In this document: positions 33,931 through 45,495 of the stretch, one piece after another
Position numbering within the stretch: position 1 is the first letter of the stretch
Layout of the letters: each line of letters opens with the position of its first letter
Source of the DNA: a candidate division KSB1 bacterium
GTDB taxonomy: Bacteria; Electryoneota; RPQS01
Reading direction: 5' to 3'
NCBI GenBank assembly: GCA_016214895.1
Contig: JACRMR010000012.1
Location: 62,001 to 126,000, forward strand
DNA length: 64,000 bases
Made by a program: the position numbers and the translations under genes
Notes under the pieces: model-generated
The model's input: the letters and a program-made list of their open reading frames with translations, nothing else
Databases searched by the model: none
What the model was told of the DNA's origin: nothing

Positions 33931-34422
33931 CTACTCCCGAAACAGCTCGACCTTGCTCGTGTCCTGACATGCTTCGCGCAACTCCCAGATCGCGCAACCG
34001 AACTTGGGATGCACGGCATCCGGCAGCAGCTCGCAGAGCGGATCGAGTACGAAGCGGCGCTGCGTCAGGCGCGGATGCGGGACGATTAGATCGTCCGTGT
34101 ACATGGTTACGTCGCCCCAGAGCAACAGGTCGAGATCACAGGTGCGCGCTGCGCCGCCGATCGATCGCTTGCGTCCTAACATCGTCTCGACCTGCAGCAT
34201 GAGCTTCAGCAGCGCCTCCGGCGATTCGCCGCGACGAACTTCCAGCACCGCGTTGATGTAGGCGCCGCCCCGGGCGCCGCCCCACGGCTCCGTCGCGTAC
34301 AGACTTGACACCCGCAAGATCTCGACGCCGCCCTGGCGCAACTCGGCGCTGGCGCGCTGCAGGGTTCCGACGCGATCGCCGAGATTCGCGCCATAGCCGA
34401 TGTAGGCATGCTCAACTGTCAT
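33931..34422 (-). CDS. folK: 2-amino-4-hydroxy-6-hydroxymethyldihydropteridine pyrophosphokinase
   Basis: A 163-residue HPPK. Motifs AYIGYGANLGDR, SSLYATEPWGG, RTCDLDLLLWGD with the two metal Asp residues, and VPHPRLTQRRFVL are all present. It transfers pyrophosphate from ATP to the pterin, the step after FolB in folate synthesis. The ATG at 34422 overlaps the folB end by 11 bp. Confidence 0.95.
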   Translation of the reverse strand: MTVEHAYIGYGANLGDRVGTLQRASAELRQGGVEILRVSSLYATEPWGGARGGAYINAVLEVRRGESPEALLKLMLQVETMLGRKRSIGGAARTCDLDLLLWGDVTMYTDDLIVPHPRLTQRRFVLDPLCELLPDAVHPKFGCAIWELREACQDTSKVELFRE

Positions 34423-34789
34423 GGCGTCGTCTGGAAACTTCGACTTCCACGTTCCGCAAGATGCCCCCCATCGGAACGTGAGGCTTGCGGACACGAACCG
34501 TGGCCAGAAATACGGGCGGAAACTTCTTCAACAGGCCGTTCGCGATCACACCGGCACAGGTCTCGAGCAGATGGAAGTTCTCCTGCGAGAACATCTCCGC
34601 GACGGCCCGGTAGAGCAGCGTGTAATCAACGGTCCAATGCAAATCGTCGCTGCCTTCATGCCGCGAGAAATCGCCATGGACCTCGACGTCCACTTCAAAT
34701 TGCTGACCAATCGTGCGCTCCTCGTCGAGCGCGCCGTGAAAGGCGTAGAAGAGCATGCCGTTCAATCGAATCTTGTCCGCGGTACTCAT
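34412..34789 (-). CDS. folB: Dihydroneopterin aldolase
   Basis: A 125-residue FolB: IRLNGMLFYAFHGALDEER holds the tyrosine/histidine pair of the active site, and HLLETCAGVIANGLL and VRVRKPHVPMGG the catalytic glutamate and lysine segments. It makes the hydroxymethyl pterin used by FolK next door. GGGAG lies upstream, inside the kdsA end; the ATG at 34789 overlaps the kdsA stop region. Confidence 0.95.
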   Translation of the reverse strand: MSTADKIRLNGMLFYAFHGALDEERTIGQQFEVDVEVHGDFSRHEGSDDLHWTVDYTLLYRAVAEMFSQENFHLLETCAGVIANGLLKKFPPVFLATVRVRKPHVPMGGILRNVEVEVSRRRHDS

Positions 34790-34791
34790 GA

Positions 34792-37346
<2,555 letters not shown>

Positions 37347-38078
37347 TTAAACGAGGTGACCCGACAGCACTGCCGCAAGATCCGCCGGAGTGTCCACGCC
37401 GCGCGAACGGCTGTTCACCTGCATGCAGCGAATCCGATAACCTGCCTGAAGCCACCGTAATTGTTCGAGAGATTCCGCCCGCTCAAGATCCGACGGAGGG
37501 AGCGCCGTCAGTTCCAACAGCGTCGCGCGACGAAAACCGTAGATGCCAAGATGCCGCCAGTAAGCAGGCGCGGAGTCGGGGCTGCCGCCGCGGTCGAACG
37601 GAATCGGGGCACGGCTGAAGTAGAGCGCGTCGCCCCGTCGATCCAACACCGCTTTGACAACGTGCGGACTCAGCACCTCCGGCGCTTCAATCAGCGGAGT
37701 GATGGCCGAGGCGATTTCTACCTCGCGATCCTTGAACGCCGCGGCTACCGCGCTGACCGTGTCCGACTCCATCGCGGGCTCGTCGCCCTGCACGTTCAAC
37801 ACAATTTCGTATTCCGGATGGCGCGCGGCCACTTCGGCCACGCGATCCGTGCCGGATCGATGATGCGAAGACGTAATCTCGACCGGGCCGCCAAAACGCT
37901 GACAGGCCGCCGCAATTCGTTCATCTTCCGTCGCGACGGTCACGGCATGAATGCCCGACGCGGCCGAGCACTTCTCGTACACATGCTGCACCATCGGCTT
38001 CCCCGCAATCAGCGCCAGGGGCTTACCCGGAAATCGAACCGACGCATAACGCGCCGGGATCACCACCAGGACCTTCAC
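37347..38078 (-). CDS. kdsB: CMP-Kdo synthetase
   Basis: A 243-residue nucleotidyltransferase: VVIPARYASVRFPGKPL, IAGKPMVQHVYE, TSSHHRSGTDRVAEV, NVQGDEP and YFSRAPIPFDR. It activates Kdo with CTP for transfer to lipid A, so it works with KdsA and PyrG encoded downstream. It starts right after gatC without overlap. Confidence 0.95.
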   Translation of the reverse strand: MKVLVVIPARYASVRFPGKPLALIAGKPMVQHVYEKCSAASGIHAVTVATEDERIAAACQRFGGPVEITSSHHRSGTDRVAEVAARHPEYEIVLNVQGDEPAMESDTVSAVAAAFKDREVEIASAITPLIEAPEVLSPHVVKAVLDRRGDALYFSRAPIPFDRGGSPDSAPAYWRHLGIYGFRRATLLELTALPPSDLERAESLEQLRWLQAGYRIRCMQVNSRSRGVDTPADLAAVLSGHLV

Positions 38079-38366
38079 TCAGTTCACCACTCGCGGCAGC
38101 CGGAAGTAGTCCTCCGTTCGATCCGGGGCACCGTGCAGCGCGTCCTCCCGGGACACGCACGAGTGAGGCACGTCCCGGTCCAGGACGTTCCGCAGGTCCA
38201 GCACATGATGCAGCGGCTCCACCCCGTCCACCGAAATCTCGTTCAACTTGTCAATGTGTTGAAAAACCTTGTTTAAGGTCTCGTACATCGAGTCGAGCTC
38301 GGCCTCACTCATGCGCAAACGCGCAAGCGAGGCGGTGCGAAGTATCGCGGCTTTGTCAACAGGCAT
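38079..38366 (-). CDS. gatC: Asp-tRNA(Asn)/Glu-tRNA(Gln) amidotransferase subunit C
   Basis: A 95-residue GatC. It has ILRTASLARLRMSEAELDSM at the N-terminus and the tail DVPHSCVSREDALHGAPDRT followed by EDYFRLPRVV. GatC tethers GatA to GatB in the transamidation complex; gatA and gatB are not in the window. First gene of the kdsB-pyrG-kdsA operon. Confidence 0.9.
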   Translation of the reverse strand: MPVDKAAILRTASLARLRMSEAELDSMYETLNKVFQHIDKLNEISVDGVEPLHHVLDLRNVLDRDVPHSCVSREDALHGAPDRTEDYFRLPRVVN

Positions 38367-38420
38367 GGATGAGATTCGATCTGGATTGAGCTCAGATGTT
38401 CAAGCGGAACTTCCGGCGTT

Positions 38421-38449
38421 AATCTATGGCAAAATAACCCTAAAGTCAA
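38421..38449 (-). promoter_or_regulatory. Sigma-70 promoter of the gatC-kdsB-pyrG-kdsA-fol operon
   Basis: Minus strand TTGACT (38444-38449), 17-bp spacer, TAGATT (38421-38426). Transcription would start near 38414, about 48 nt before gatC. The -35 box overlaps the stop codon of the upstream ABC gene. Confidence 0.65.
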
Positions 38450-40287
38450 GCCGTTGCGAGGCCGGACTCCGTCGATTTCAATCCATATTGCAACTGGTAG
38501 AGCCGGTAGTAGATGCCCCTTTGAGCAAGCAACTCGGCCTGATTTCCGTGTTCCCGCAACCGACCGTGGTGGAAGACCAGGATCCGGTCGCAGCGCTGGA
38601 TTGTCGAGAGCCGGTGAGCGATGATCAGCGAGGTCCGACCGACCAGCAGCTTGTCGATGGCGTCCTGAATCAGCCGCTCCGTCTCCGTGTCAATGGACGC
38701 CGTGGCCTCGTCAAGAATCAATAATCGCGGTTCGCAGATCAACGCGCGCGCGAACGCCAGCAACTGGCGTTCGCCGGTGGACAGCGTGGCGCCCCGTTCC
38801 ACGACCGGTTCATCGTACCCCCCGGTCAATCGCTTGATGAATCGATCCGCGTGCACCAGCTCGGTCGCCCGCTCCAGCCGCTCCCGCGAAACCCCGGGAA
38901 CGCCATAACTGATATTGTCCGCGATCGTCCCGGCGAACACGAAGACATCCTGCAACACGATCCCCATGGTCCGTCGCAACGCCGTCAGGTCGAATTCACG
39001 GATGTCCACGCCGTCGATGAGAATCTGACCGCGCTGAATATCGTAATAGCGACTCAAGAGCGAAATCACCGTGGTCTTGCCGGCACCGGTGGCGCCGACA
39101 ATCGCGATGGACTCCCCCGGCGCCACGCGGAAACTCACATCTTTCAACACCCACTCCTCGCCGCGATAGGCAAACCAGACCTTGTCAAATTCGATCGCCA
39201 CGCCGGCGCGTTGCGGCTCGCGGCCGTCGCGGGACGCGGGGACCGCGGCAATCCGGGGGTGCGCCGCGGGCGCGATCTCGATGGGATGATCAATCACACC
39301 GAAGACGCGCTCGCTGGCGGCCATGGCGCCTTGCAGGATATTGTACTTCTCCGCCAGATCGCGTACGGGACGGTAGAAGCGCTCCACGTACTGAATGAAC
39401 GCGACCAGCGTGCCCAGCGTCACCGCCCCGCTCATCATCAGATTCCCGCCGCCGAAAATAATCAGCGCCACGGCGAGCGCCGAGACGACTTCCACCAGCG
39501 GAAAGAACACGGCATACTGAAAGATCGTGCGGATATAGGTCTGCTTCAGCTCCGTGCCGATGCCGTCGAACGTATCAAAATTGCGCCGCTCCCGGCCGAA
39601 CAGCTGCACAATCCGCATCCCGACCAGATTCTCGTGCAAGTAGCTGCTCAACCGCGCGACCTGCAAGCGCGTCAGGCGATACAGTTCGCGCACCTTTTTC
39701 CGAAACGTGAACGTGACCAGCAACAGAATCGGAATGACCGAAAGCGTCAACAGCGCAAGCCGCCAGTTGATCGCGAACATCACGATCATGATACCGAGCA
39801 GCGTTACGATGTCGCCCAGAATCGCGACCAGGCCCGAGCTGAACAGCTCATACAACGCCTGAATATCCGAGGTCACGCGGGACAGCAGCCGACCGACCGG
39901 ATTGCGGTCGAAGTAGGGCAGCGAGAGGCGCTGCAACTTGTCGAAGACCTCCATCCGCAAGCGGTACACGATCATCTGCCCCGCCCAACCCGTCAGGTAA
40001 GTCTCCGACCAGCGCAGCACGGCGGCGCCGGTCGCGATCGCAATGAACGCGACGACAATCAAGATCAAGCCATTCCAATCGCCCGCCGCGATATACTTGT
40101 CGATGGCCATGCGGGTCAACAACGGACCGGCGAGTTCCGCTCCGGCTCCCCCCACCAGCGCAAGCACCGCGAGGCCGATCTTTCGCTTTTCCGCGCCGGC
40201 ATACCCCCACAGCCGCTTCGCCAGGCGCGCGTCGTAGGCCTTGCCGAGAATCTCTTCTTCGCGGTTGGTGTCGTCAGGGCTGCTCAT
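38446..40287 (-). CDS. ABC exporter half, catalytically complete (MsbA-like)
   Basis: A 613-residue half transporter: six membrane helices (about 30-325), then an ATPase domain with Walker A GATGAGKTT, signature LSTGERQLLAFARAL, Walker B LLILDEATASID with the catalytic Glu, and the H-loop IAHRLST. Its start overlaps the stop of the partner gene by 4 bp. Together they form a heterodimeric exporter for a lipid or drug; the substrate is unknown. Gene symbol left blank because MsbA identity cannot be shown. Confidence 0.92.
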   Translation of the reverse strand: MSSPDDTNREEEILGKAYDARLAKRLWGYAGAEKRKIGLAVLALVGGAGAELAGPLLTRMAIDKYIAAGDWNGLILIVVAFIAIATGAAVLRWSETYLTGWAGQMIVYRLRMEVFDKLQRLSLPYFDRNPVGRLLSRVTSDIQALYELFSSGLVAILGDIVTLLGIMIVMFAINWRLALLTLSVIPILLLVTFTFRKKVRELYRLTRLQVARLSSYLHENLVGMRIVQLFGRERRNFDTFDGIGTELKQTYIRTIFQYAVFFPLVEVVSALAVALIIFGGGNLMMSGAVTLGTLVAFIQYVERFYRPVRDLAEKYNILQGAMAASERVFGVIDHPIEIAPAAHPRIAAVPASRDGREPQRAGVAIEFDKVWFAYRGEEWVLKDVSFRVAPGESIAIVGATGAGKTTVISLLSRYYDIQRGQILIDGVDIREFDLTALRRTMGIVLQDVFVFAGTIADNISYGVPGVSRERLERATELVHADRFIKRLTGGYDEPVVERGATLSTGERQLLAFARALICEPRLLILDEATASIDTETERLIQDAIDKLLVGRTSLIIAHRLSTIQRCDRILVFHHGRLREHGNQAELLAQRGIYYRLYQLQYGLKSTESGLATA

Positions 40288-42041
40288 GCCACGGGATCCG
40301 ATTCCAACGTTTCCAGCTCCGCCTCGAGCGTCTGCATGCGATCAAGGTCGGCATAATAGCCGCCCCGCGCAATCAGCTCCGCGTGCGTGCCCTGCTCGAT
40401 GAGCCGCCCCTTGTCCAGCACGAAAATCTGATCCGCGTCTTTCACGGTTGAGATCCGGTGGGAAATCAGAATGGACGTGCGGCCGCGCATGAACTCGCGC
40501 AGTCCCTGCAGAATCTCTTCTTCGGTATGTGTGTCCACAGCCGCCAGCGCGTCGTCGAGAATCAGGATGCGCGGATCGCGGATCAGTGCGCGGGCAAGGG
40601 CCGCGCGTCCCTTCTGACCGCCGGACAGCGTGAGTCCGCGTTCCCCGACCAGCGTGTGGTAGCCATCATGAAACTGCTCCACGTCTTTCGCAAGCCGCGC
40701 GGTCCGGGTCACCGCGTCAAACTTCGCGGGGTCGGGATCCGTGATGCCAAAGCAAATATTGTTGCGCAGCGTGTCCGAGAACAGCAGCGCATCCTGCGGC
40801 ACCATGCCGACCATCGCGCGCAATTCGGCGAGTTTCCATTCCGTCGTCGGAATGCCGTCGATTCGCACGGTACCCGTACCGGGATCGAGCAGCCGCGGCA
40901 CCAGCGACGCCAGCGTCGATTTGCCGCTGCCGGTCCGGCCCACAAAAGCCACCGTACTCCCGGCCGGAATCTTGAGGTCAATTCCGCCGAGATTCTCGCG
41001 CTCGCCCGTGTAACTGAAGTTCACGCCGTCGAACTGAATCTCGCCGCGCGGGAAGTCCGGGACCCGGCCGCCGGGCGGGTCCGCGATCTCCGGCCGCGTA
41101 TCGAGGATCTCCGAAATCCGCTTCATGGACGCCGCGCCTCGCTGAAACAGATTCGCCACCCAACCCACCGCGATCATCGGCCAGGCCAGCATGCTGAGAT
41201 ACCCGACAAACGCGACGAAGTCACCCAGCGAAATTTCACCACCGATAATCGCGCGGCCGCCGATCAGCAGAATCAGCGCCGTGCCGATCTCGAACAGCAG
41301 GAACATCACCGGCATGAACAGCGCTTGCACCTTCGTCATCGCCAGATTGCGGCGAACGTACTCGCGGTTCAAACCGTCAAACTTCTCCAGCTCGCGCTGC
41401 TCCTGGGAGAAGGCGCGCACGACCCGCACGCCGGCGAAATTCTCCTGCGCGCAATCCGTCAACGCCGAATACTGCTCCTGAATGCGAGTCTGGAGCTTGT
41501 AGCTGGCCTTTCCCAGCCAGAACACCGACAGCGACACCACGGGCGCGGCAGCCAGCGTCAACAGCGTCAGTTTGCCGGAGATCATGACCATCATAACCAG
41601 CGCGAACGCCGCCATCGTCAGCGTGTCAATGGGATACATGATACCCGGACCCAGCACGTTGCGCACGCTGTCGAGATCACTCGATGAGCGCGAAATCAGG
41701 TCGCCGGTGCGACGCCGGTTGTAATACGACAGCGGCAGCCGCTGCAGGGTCGCGAAGATTGCGTTGCGCAAATCGAGTTCTACCTTGCGCGATACGCCGA
41801 TCAGGATATACCGCATGAAGAAGCGCAACACGCCGGACGCGACAGCGACCAGCAGAATCAGCCCGGCGTAGCGCCCCAACTCGCTCGACGTCGTTCCGCT
41901 TTGCAGTTCATCCACGGCAAGTTTGAGCAGCCATGGCACGAGCACGCCGATCGCATTGTTCGTGAGCGCGAACAGCGATCCCAGCAAAAAGGGCCGGCGG
42001 TAAGGTCGCAGAAACGGCAGGAGCGCTTTCAGCGCGAACAT
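40284..42041 (-). CDS. ABC exporter half with degenerate Walker B
   Basis: A 585-residue half transporter: six membrane helices (about 15-300), Walker A GRTGSGKST, signature LSGGQKGRAALARAL, and Walker B ILILDDALAAVD where the catalytic Glu is Asp. Such a substitution marks the inactive site of asymmetric exporters of the TM287/288 and BmrCD type. It is the upstream partner of the complete half at 38446-40287, with a 4-bp overlap. Transcription probably starts in the 42042-42189 gap. Confidence 0.92.
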   Translation of the reverse strand: MFALKALLPFLRPYRRPFLLGSLFALTNNAIGVLVPWLLKLAVDELQSGTTSSELGRYAGLILLVAVASGVLRFFMRYILIGVSRKVELDLRNAIFATLQRLPLSYYNRRRTGDLISRSSSDLDSVRNVLGPGIMYPIDTLTMAAFALVMMVMISGKLTLLTLAAAPVVSLSVFWLGKASYKLQTRIQEQYSALTDCAQENFAGVRVVRAFSQEQRELEKFDGLNREYVRRNLAMTKVQALFMPVMFLLFEIGTALILLIGGRAIIGGEISLGDFVAFVGYLSMLAWPMIAVGWVANLFQRGAASMKRISEILDTRPEIADPPGGRVPDFPRGEIQFDGVNFSYTGERENLGGIDLKIPAGSTVAFVGRTGSGKSTLASLVPRLLDPGTGTVRIDGIPTTEWKLAELRAMVGMVPQDALLFSDTLRNNICFGITDPDPAKFDAVTRTARLAKDVEQFHDGYHTLVGERGLTLSGGQKGRAALARALIRDPRILILDDALAAVDTHTEEEILQGLREFMRGRTSILISHRISTVKDADQIFVLDKGRLIEQGTHAELIARGGYYADLDRMQTLEAELETLESDPVA

Positions 42042-42094
42042 GCGATGGTGGTTCCGGGCGGTGTGAGTCGGAGCAATTCGATCAAGCCAACTTC

Positions 42095-42130
42095 AAATAA
42101 ACAATCAACCCGGCAACGATTCGCGCCGGG
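42095..42130 (-). terminator. Possible terminator after the DUF4340 gene
   Basis: Inverted repeat CCCGGC/GCCGGG (42109-42114 with 42125-42130), 10-nt loop, followed on the minus strand by TTGATTGTTTATTTG. The stem is short, so support is moderate. Confidence 0.5.
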
Positions 42131-42189
42131 CGATTGACAACGGATCCAACAATTTGCGTGGCGAGGAATGCGCCCCGCCGTCGCCAACC

Positions 42190-43116
42190 CTACTTGGCTT
42201 TCGCGACAGCTTCGGCCTTCTGCTTGAAATCTTCGGGTTTCTTCATCAGCGCCGTCGCCGTACTCTTGTAGATGATAAAGTCGCTGGCCGCTCCCTGTTT
42301 GCGCACAAAGTACTGATTGGCGGTCGTGTCGGTCGGCATCATGCGCAGGTCCACGGACTCGCCGGTGTTCAACTGAGCCGAAAGCTGAAACTCGGCATGG
42401 TTGAACGCGTCAGTCTTCAACGTATCCGCGAAATCGACGGAGGACATCTTCGCCAGCAGGCGCGTGACACGCTCGACCAACGGCTTCTCCGCATCGAACT
42501 TCGTCGCGCCGCTCTCCAACTTCCATGTCGAATCCACGAATGACAACGTCGTGGTTTCCGTGGGGGACCGCAGGACCAGTTTCTGAATCGTGTTCGCGTC
42601 GAAGTCGGTGATCGTCTTGTCGCGCCAATCCTTCGGCTTCTTCTTGAACGTGCTCGTCTGATTGCCGCCGATCTCCCAGACTTCGTTGTCCTTCGAGCGC
42701 GAATAGGTCGTCGTCCCCGTCGGGCCGGGCCTGCCCAGAATGAACTCCTCAACCTTGTTCCCATCCGACAGCCGGACCTTCACGCCCGCGCTGTCGTCAA
42801 CCTGGTATTCCGCGAACTTCTCCGGCTTCTCGGTGATCAACGCGAGCATGTTCATCTCTTTCAGCTTGCCGAGCAGTTGCCCGACCGAGCGGTCGTTGGC
42901 CGGATAATCGATGGGCTTCTTCACCCGCCACGTTTCGCCCTCCTTGGCCAGCTCGACCAAACCGTCGGTGGACTCGATGCGAATCGACGTGACTTTCGCG
43001 CTGTCTTCGATCACCCACGCGCGATTCGTTTCCACGACGTTATTGCGTGACTCCACCAGCCAATAGACCAGCAGCAGCAGCACGAGGACCCCGACACCCA
43101 CGAGCGGTTTCTTCAT
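42190..43116 (-). CDS. DUF4340 membrane-anchored protein
   Basis: A 308-residue protein with one N-terminal helix (LVGVGVLVLLLLVYWLVE) and an exported domain typical of DUF4340: IRIESTDGLVELAKEGETWR near the start, YPANDRSVGQLLGKLKEM, and a second copy of the same strand pattern (IQKLVLRSPTETTTLSFVDS). The family is regularly paired with GldG-like ABC components. It overlaps the gldG-like stop by 4 bp and ends the operon. Confidence 0.85.
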   Translation of the reverse strand: MKKPLVGVGVLVLLLLVYWLVESRNNVVETNRAWVIEDSAKVTSIRIESTDGLVELAKEGETWRVKKPIDYPANDRSVGQLLGKLKEMNMLALITEKPEKFAEYQVDDSAGVKVRLSDGNKVEEFILGRPGPTGTTTYSRSKDNEVWEIGGNQTSTFKKKPKDWRDKTITDFDANTIQKLVLRSPTETTTLSFVDSTWKLESGATKFDAEKPLVERVTRLLAKMSSVDFADTLKTDAFNHAEFQLSAQLNTGESVDLRMMPTDTTANQYFVRKQGAASDFIIYKSTATALMKKPEDFKQKAEAVAKAK

Positions 43117-44708
43117 AGCGCCGCTCCCTTCGTGCGATTGCGCCGCGCCGTCCAGCGAAACATCCCGAACAGCAAGACCAGCGCCGGCGGACCGATCATG
43201 TTCGCGATCTTTACGGTTCGCTTCGTCGCGTCAGTGATATCCGGCTTCAGCGGACGAATCGCCGCCTCGCGCGAGCGAATCGAAATCAGATCGTTGTCCT
43301 GCGACAACCAGTCCACCGCATTCAGAAACAGAATCATGCCCGGCCCGCCCTGCTGCGAGTACTGCCCCTGCGCGAAATTGCCGTCGCCGATCACTACCAT
43401 GCGCGACTCCGGACTCTGCGTCACAATCTGCACACTCGGCGGACCGGCCAGCGAGTCTGACGGCGGCGGCGCCGGCCGGCCCACGAAGGCCGAACCGAAG
43501 GTGCCCTGCAAGGTCACCCCGAGCAGCTTCTTCCCGCCGGTGTACTCTTCGCGCTTCGGTTGTCCCATCGGATTGATGTCGAAGCTGCGGACCTGAACCT
43601 TCGTGGCTTCGCTGGTGGAAAACAGCGGCGTGAATTCAACGTGCCCGTTGGACGGCTGCATCGTGTCGATGGAACTCGGGAAGAACACGTTCAACGTCTG
43701 AAAGTCCTTCACGATCGGACTCTGCTGATTGAAATCCCGAATTTCCGGGAAGGACGGATAGCGCACCAGATTCGTGATCGTGAAGAAGCCCTGCTGCTGC
43801 TGGACGTTGATCATCGACGCGTTCAGGTCGCAAACCAGATTGTTCGCGATGATGAACCCCCACTGGCGCGTCAAGTCGTCGATGTTGAGCTGCGCGGCGC
43901 TGGCCATCGACGTTTGAACGTCGGCCTTGGTCTTGTTGACGAACCAGCCGACCTTGCCGCCCTGCATCACGTACTGGTCCAAACAAAACTTCGTCCACTC
44001 GTCCAGCGCTTCGGTCGGACTGACCACGCACAGCACGTCGATACTCGGATCGATCAGGCTGTTGCCGGACTTCGTGTTCACCGGCACGACCTCATAGTGC
44101 TTGGACAGCGCCGTCGTGATGGTCCGCAGCGCCTGGCCGAGATCGGGCGTGCCAAAATTGCCGAGGAAACCGACTTTCGGCATCTTCTCCGAAGTCAGGC
44201 GGATCACCGCCGATGTCACTTCATACTCGAAGTTATCAACCGTCTGAATCAGGGGAATCGTTTCGTGCTTGTCGCCGTAAATCAGCACCAAGCCCATGTA
44301 AGCCTTTTTGAGCTGGACGTTGTCCTTCTCGAGGACGTTTACCTGCACGGGCTGAATCCGGTACTTGCCCGCTTCGGCTTCCAGCTCGGCTTCGTCCGCC
44401 GGATCGACAAACTCAATCGCCAGATTGCCCTTGCTATAGGAGCGATAATCCTCGAGCGCGTCCTCGACGTAGCGCGCATTGGCGTTATAGGGCGGCGGCA
44501 GATTCTTGGTGAAATACGCCTTGATGGTCATGCGGTCTTCCAACCCGCCGACCACGCGTCGCGAGGCCGCGCTCAACGTGTAAATCTTGTTTTCCGTGAG
44601 GTCGGCGCGCGCGAACAACCGCAATCCGATCAGGTTCACCACCACAATGATGGCCAACACAATCAGCAGCGAGGAGATCGACGATGCGGACCAAGTCTTT
44701 TTCTTCAT
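43113..44708 (-). CDS. GldG-like ABC-associated auxiliary protein
   Basis: A 531-residue protein: N-terminal membrane helix (ISSLLIVLAIIVVVNLIGLR), the family motif LRLFARADLTENKIYTLS, a large periplasmic ABC_transp_aux domain (about 45-480) with PKVGFLGNFGTPD, and a C-terminal helix (PPALVLLFGMFRWTARRNRT). In Bacteroidetes GldG joins GldF and GldA in an ABC complex required for gliding; in other phyla the same set exists without proven gliding. It follows the gldF-like gene. Confidence 0.88.
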   Translation of the reverse strand: MKKKTWSASSISSLLIVLAIIVVVNLIGLRLFARADLTENKIYTLSAASRRVVGGLEDRMTIKAYFTKNLPPPYNANARYVEDALEDYRSYSKGNLAIEFVDPADEAELEAEAGKYRIQPVQVNVLEKDNVQLKKAYMGLVLIYGDKHETIPLIQTVDNFEYEVTSAVIRLTSEKMPKVGFLGNFGTPDLGQALRTITTALSKHYEVVPVNTKSGNSLIDPSIDVLCVVSPTEALDEWTKFCLDQYVMQGGKVGWFVNKTKADVQTSMASAAQLNIDDLTRQWGFIIANNLVCDLNASMINVQQQQGFFTITNLVRYPSFPEIRDFNQQSPIVKDFQTLNVFFPSSIDTMQPSNGHVEFTPLFSTSEATKVQVRSFDINPMGQPKREEYTGGKKLLGVTLQGTFGSAFVGRPAPPPSDSLAGPPSVQIVTQSPESRMVVIGDGNFAQGQYSQQGGPGMILFLNAVDWLSQDNDLISIRSREAAIRPLKPDITDATKRTVKIANMIGPPALVLLFGMFRWTARRNRTKGAAL

Positions 44709-44740
44709 TGCCCGATGTATGTTCGTTGGTTGTGGATCGG

Positions 44741-45451
44741 TTAGTCGCCCTTGCGCCGCGACAGCGCATGGCTTGCCAGAAACAGTCCCGCGAAGATCAG
44801 CGACGCATAGTAGATCAGATTGCGCGTGTCGATCACGCCACGGGAGATGTTATTGAAATGATACTCGATGGCCATGTACTCGAGCACATTGGCCAGCACC
44901 GCCGGCACGTAGAACAGCACCTTGTCCAAAATGAAAAAGAAGAACGAAATCGCCAGCGCAATGATGAACGCCACGATCTGGTTCTCCGTCAAGGCCGAGG
45001 CCAGCACGCCGATGGCCAGATAGGCCGCCGCCAGCAGCAGCAAGCCGAGATAGCCCGCCACCACCTGCCCCCCGTCCAGATCGCCCAGCGTGCTCACCGA
45101 AATCGCGTACACCAGCGTGAACGCCAGCAGCGCCGCCACCAGCCCCAGCGCGGCCAGATACTTGCCGATGATGATCTCGGAATCCTTGATCGGGTAAGTA
45201 AACAACAGCTCGATCGTGCCCGACTTCCGCTCTTCCGCGATCAGCCGCATCGAAATCGCCGGAATGAAAAACATGAACAGCAGCGGCACGATCCCGAACA
45301 GCGTTCGCAGATTCGCCTGATTGGCCAGAAACAGGTTCTGCGTGAAAAAATAGCCCGATACCAGCAAGAAAAATGTCAGCACGATGTAGGCCGCGGCGGA
45401 ATCGAAGTACGATCGCAGTTCGCGCTTAAAGATGACCAGAATATTGTCCAT
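44741..45451 (-). CDS. GldF-like ABC permease
   Basis: A 236-residue ABC-2 type permease with six membrane helices. It has the GldF features FKRELRSYFDSAAAYIVLTF at the N-terminus and ERKSGTIELLFTYPIKDSEI in the coupling helix region. It works with the GldA-like ATPase upstream and the GldG-like protein downstream. The likely role is in surface or cell envelope transport; substrate unknown. Confidence 0.9.
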   Translation of the reverse strand: MDNILVIFKRELRSYFDSAAAYIVLTFFLLVSGYFFTQNLFLANQANLRTLFGIVPLLFMFFIPAISMRLIAEERKSGTIELLFTYPIKDSEIIIGKYLAALGLVAALLAFTLVYAISVSTLGDLDGGQVVAGYLGLLLLAAAYLAIGVLASALTENQIVAFIIALAISFFFFILDKVLFYVPAVLANVLEYMAIEYHFNNISRGVIDTRNLIYYASLIFAGLFLASHALSRRKGD

Positions 45452-45495
45452 AGAGTGAGGGGGTCCGAGGTGAGGTTGACGTCGGTCGCGGTCGA

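Noticed and set aside
38851-41687. Long plus-strand open frames (501 and 409 codons)
   Set aside because: Shadows of the two ABC exporter genes, which have complete catalytic motifs.
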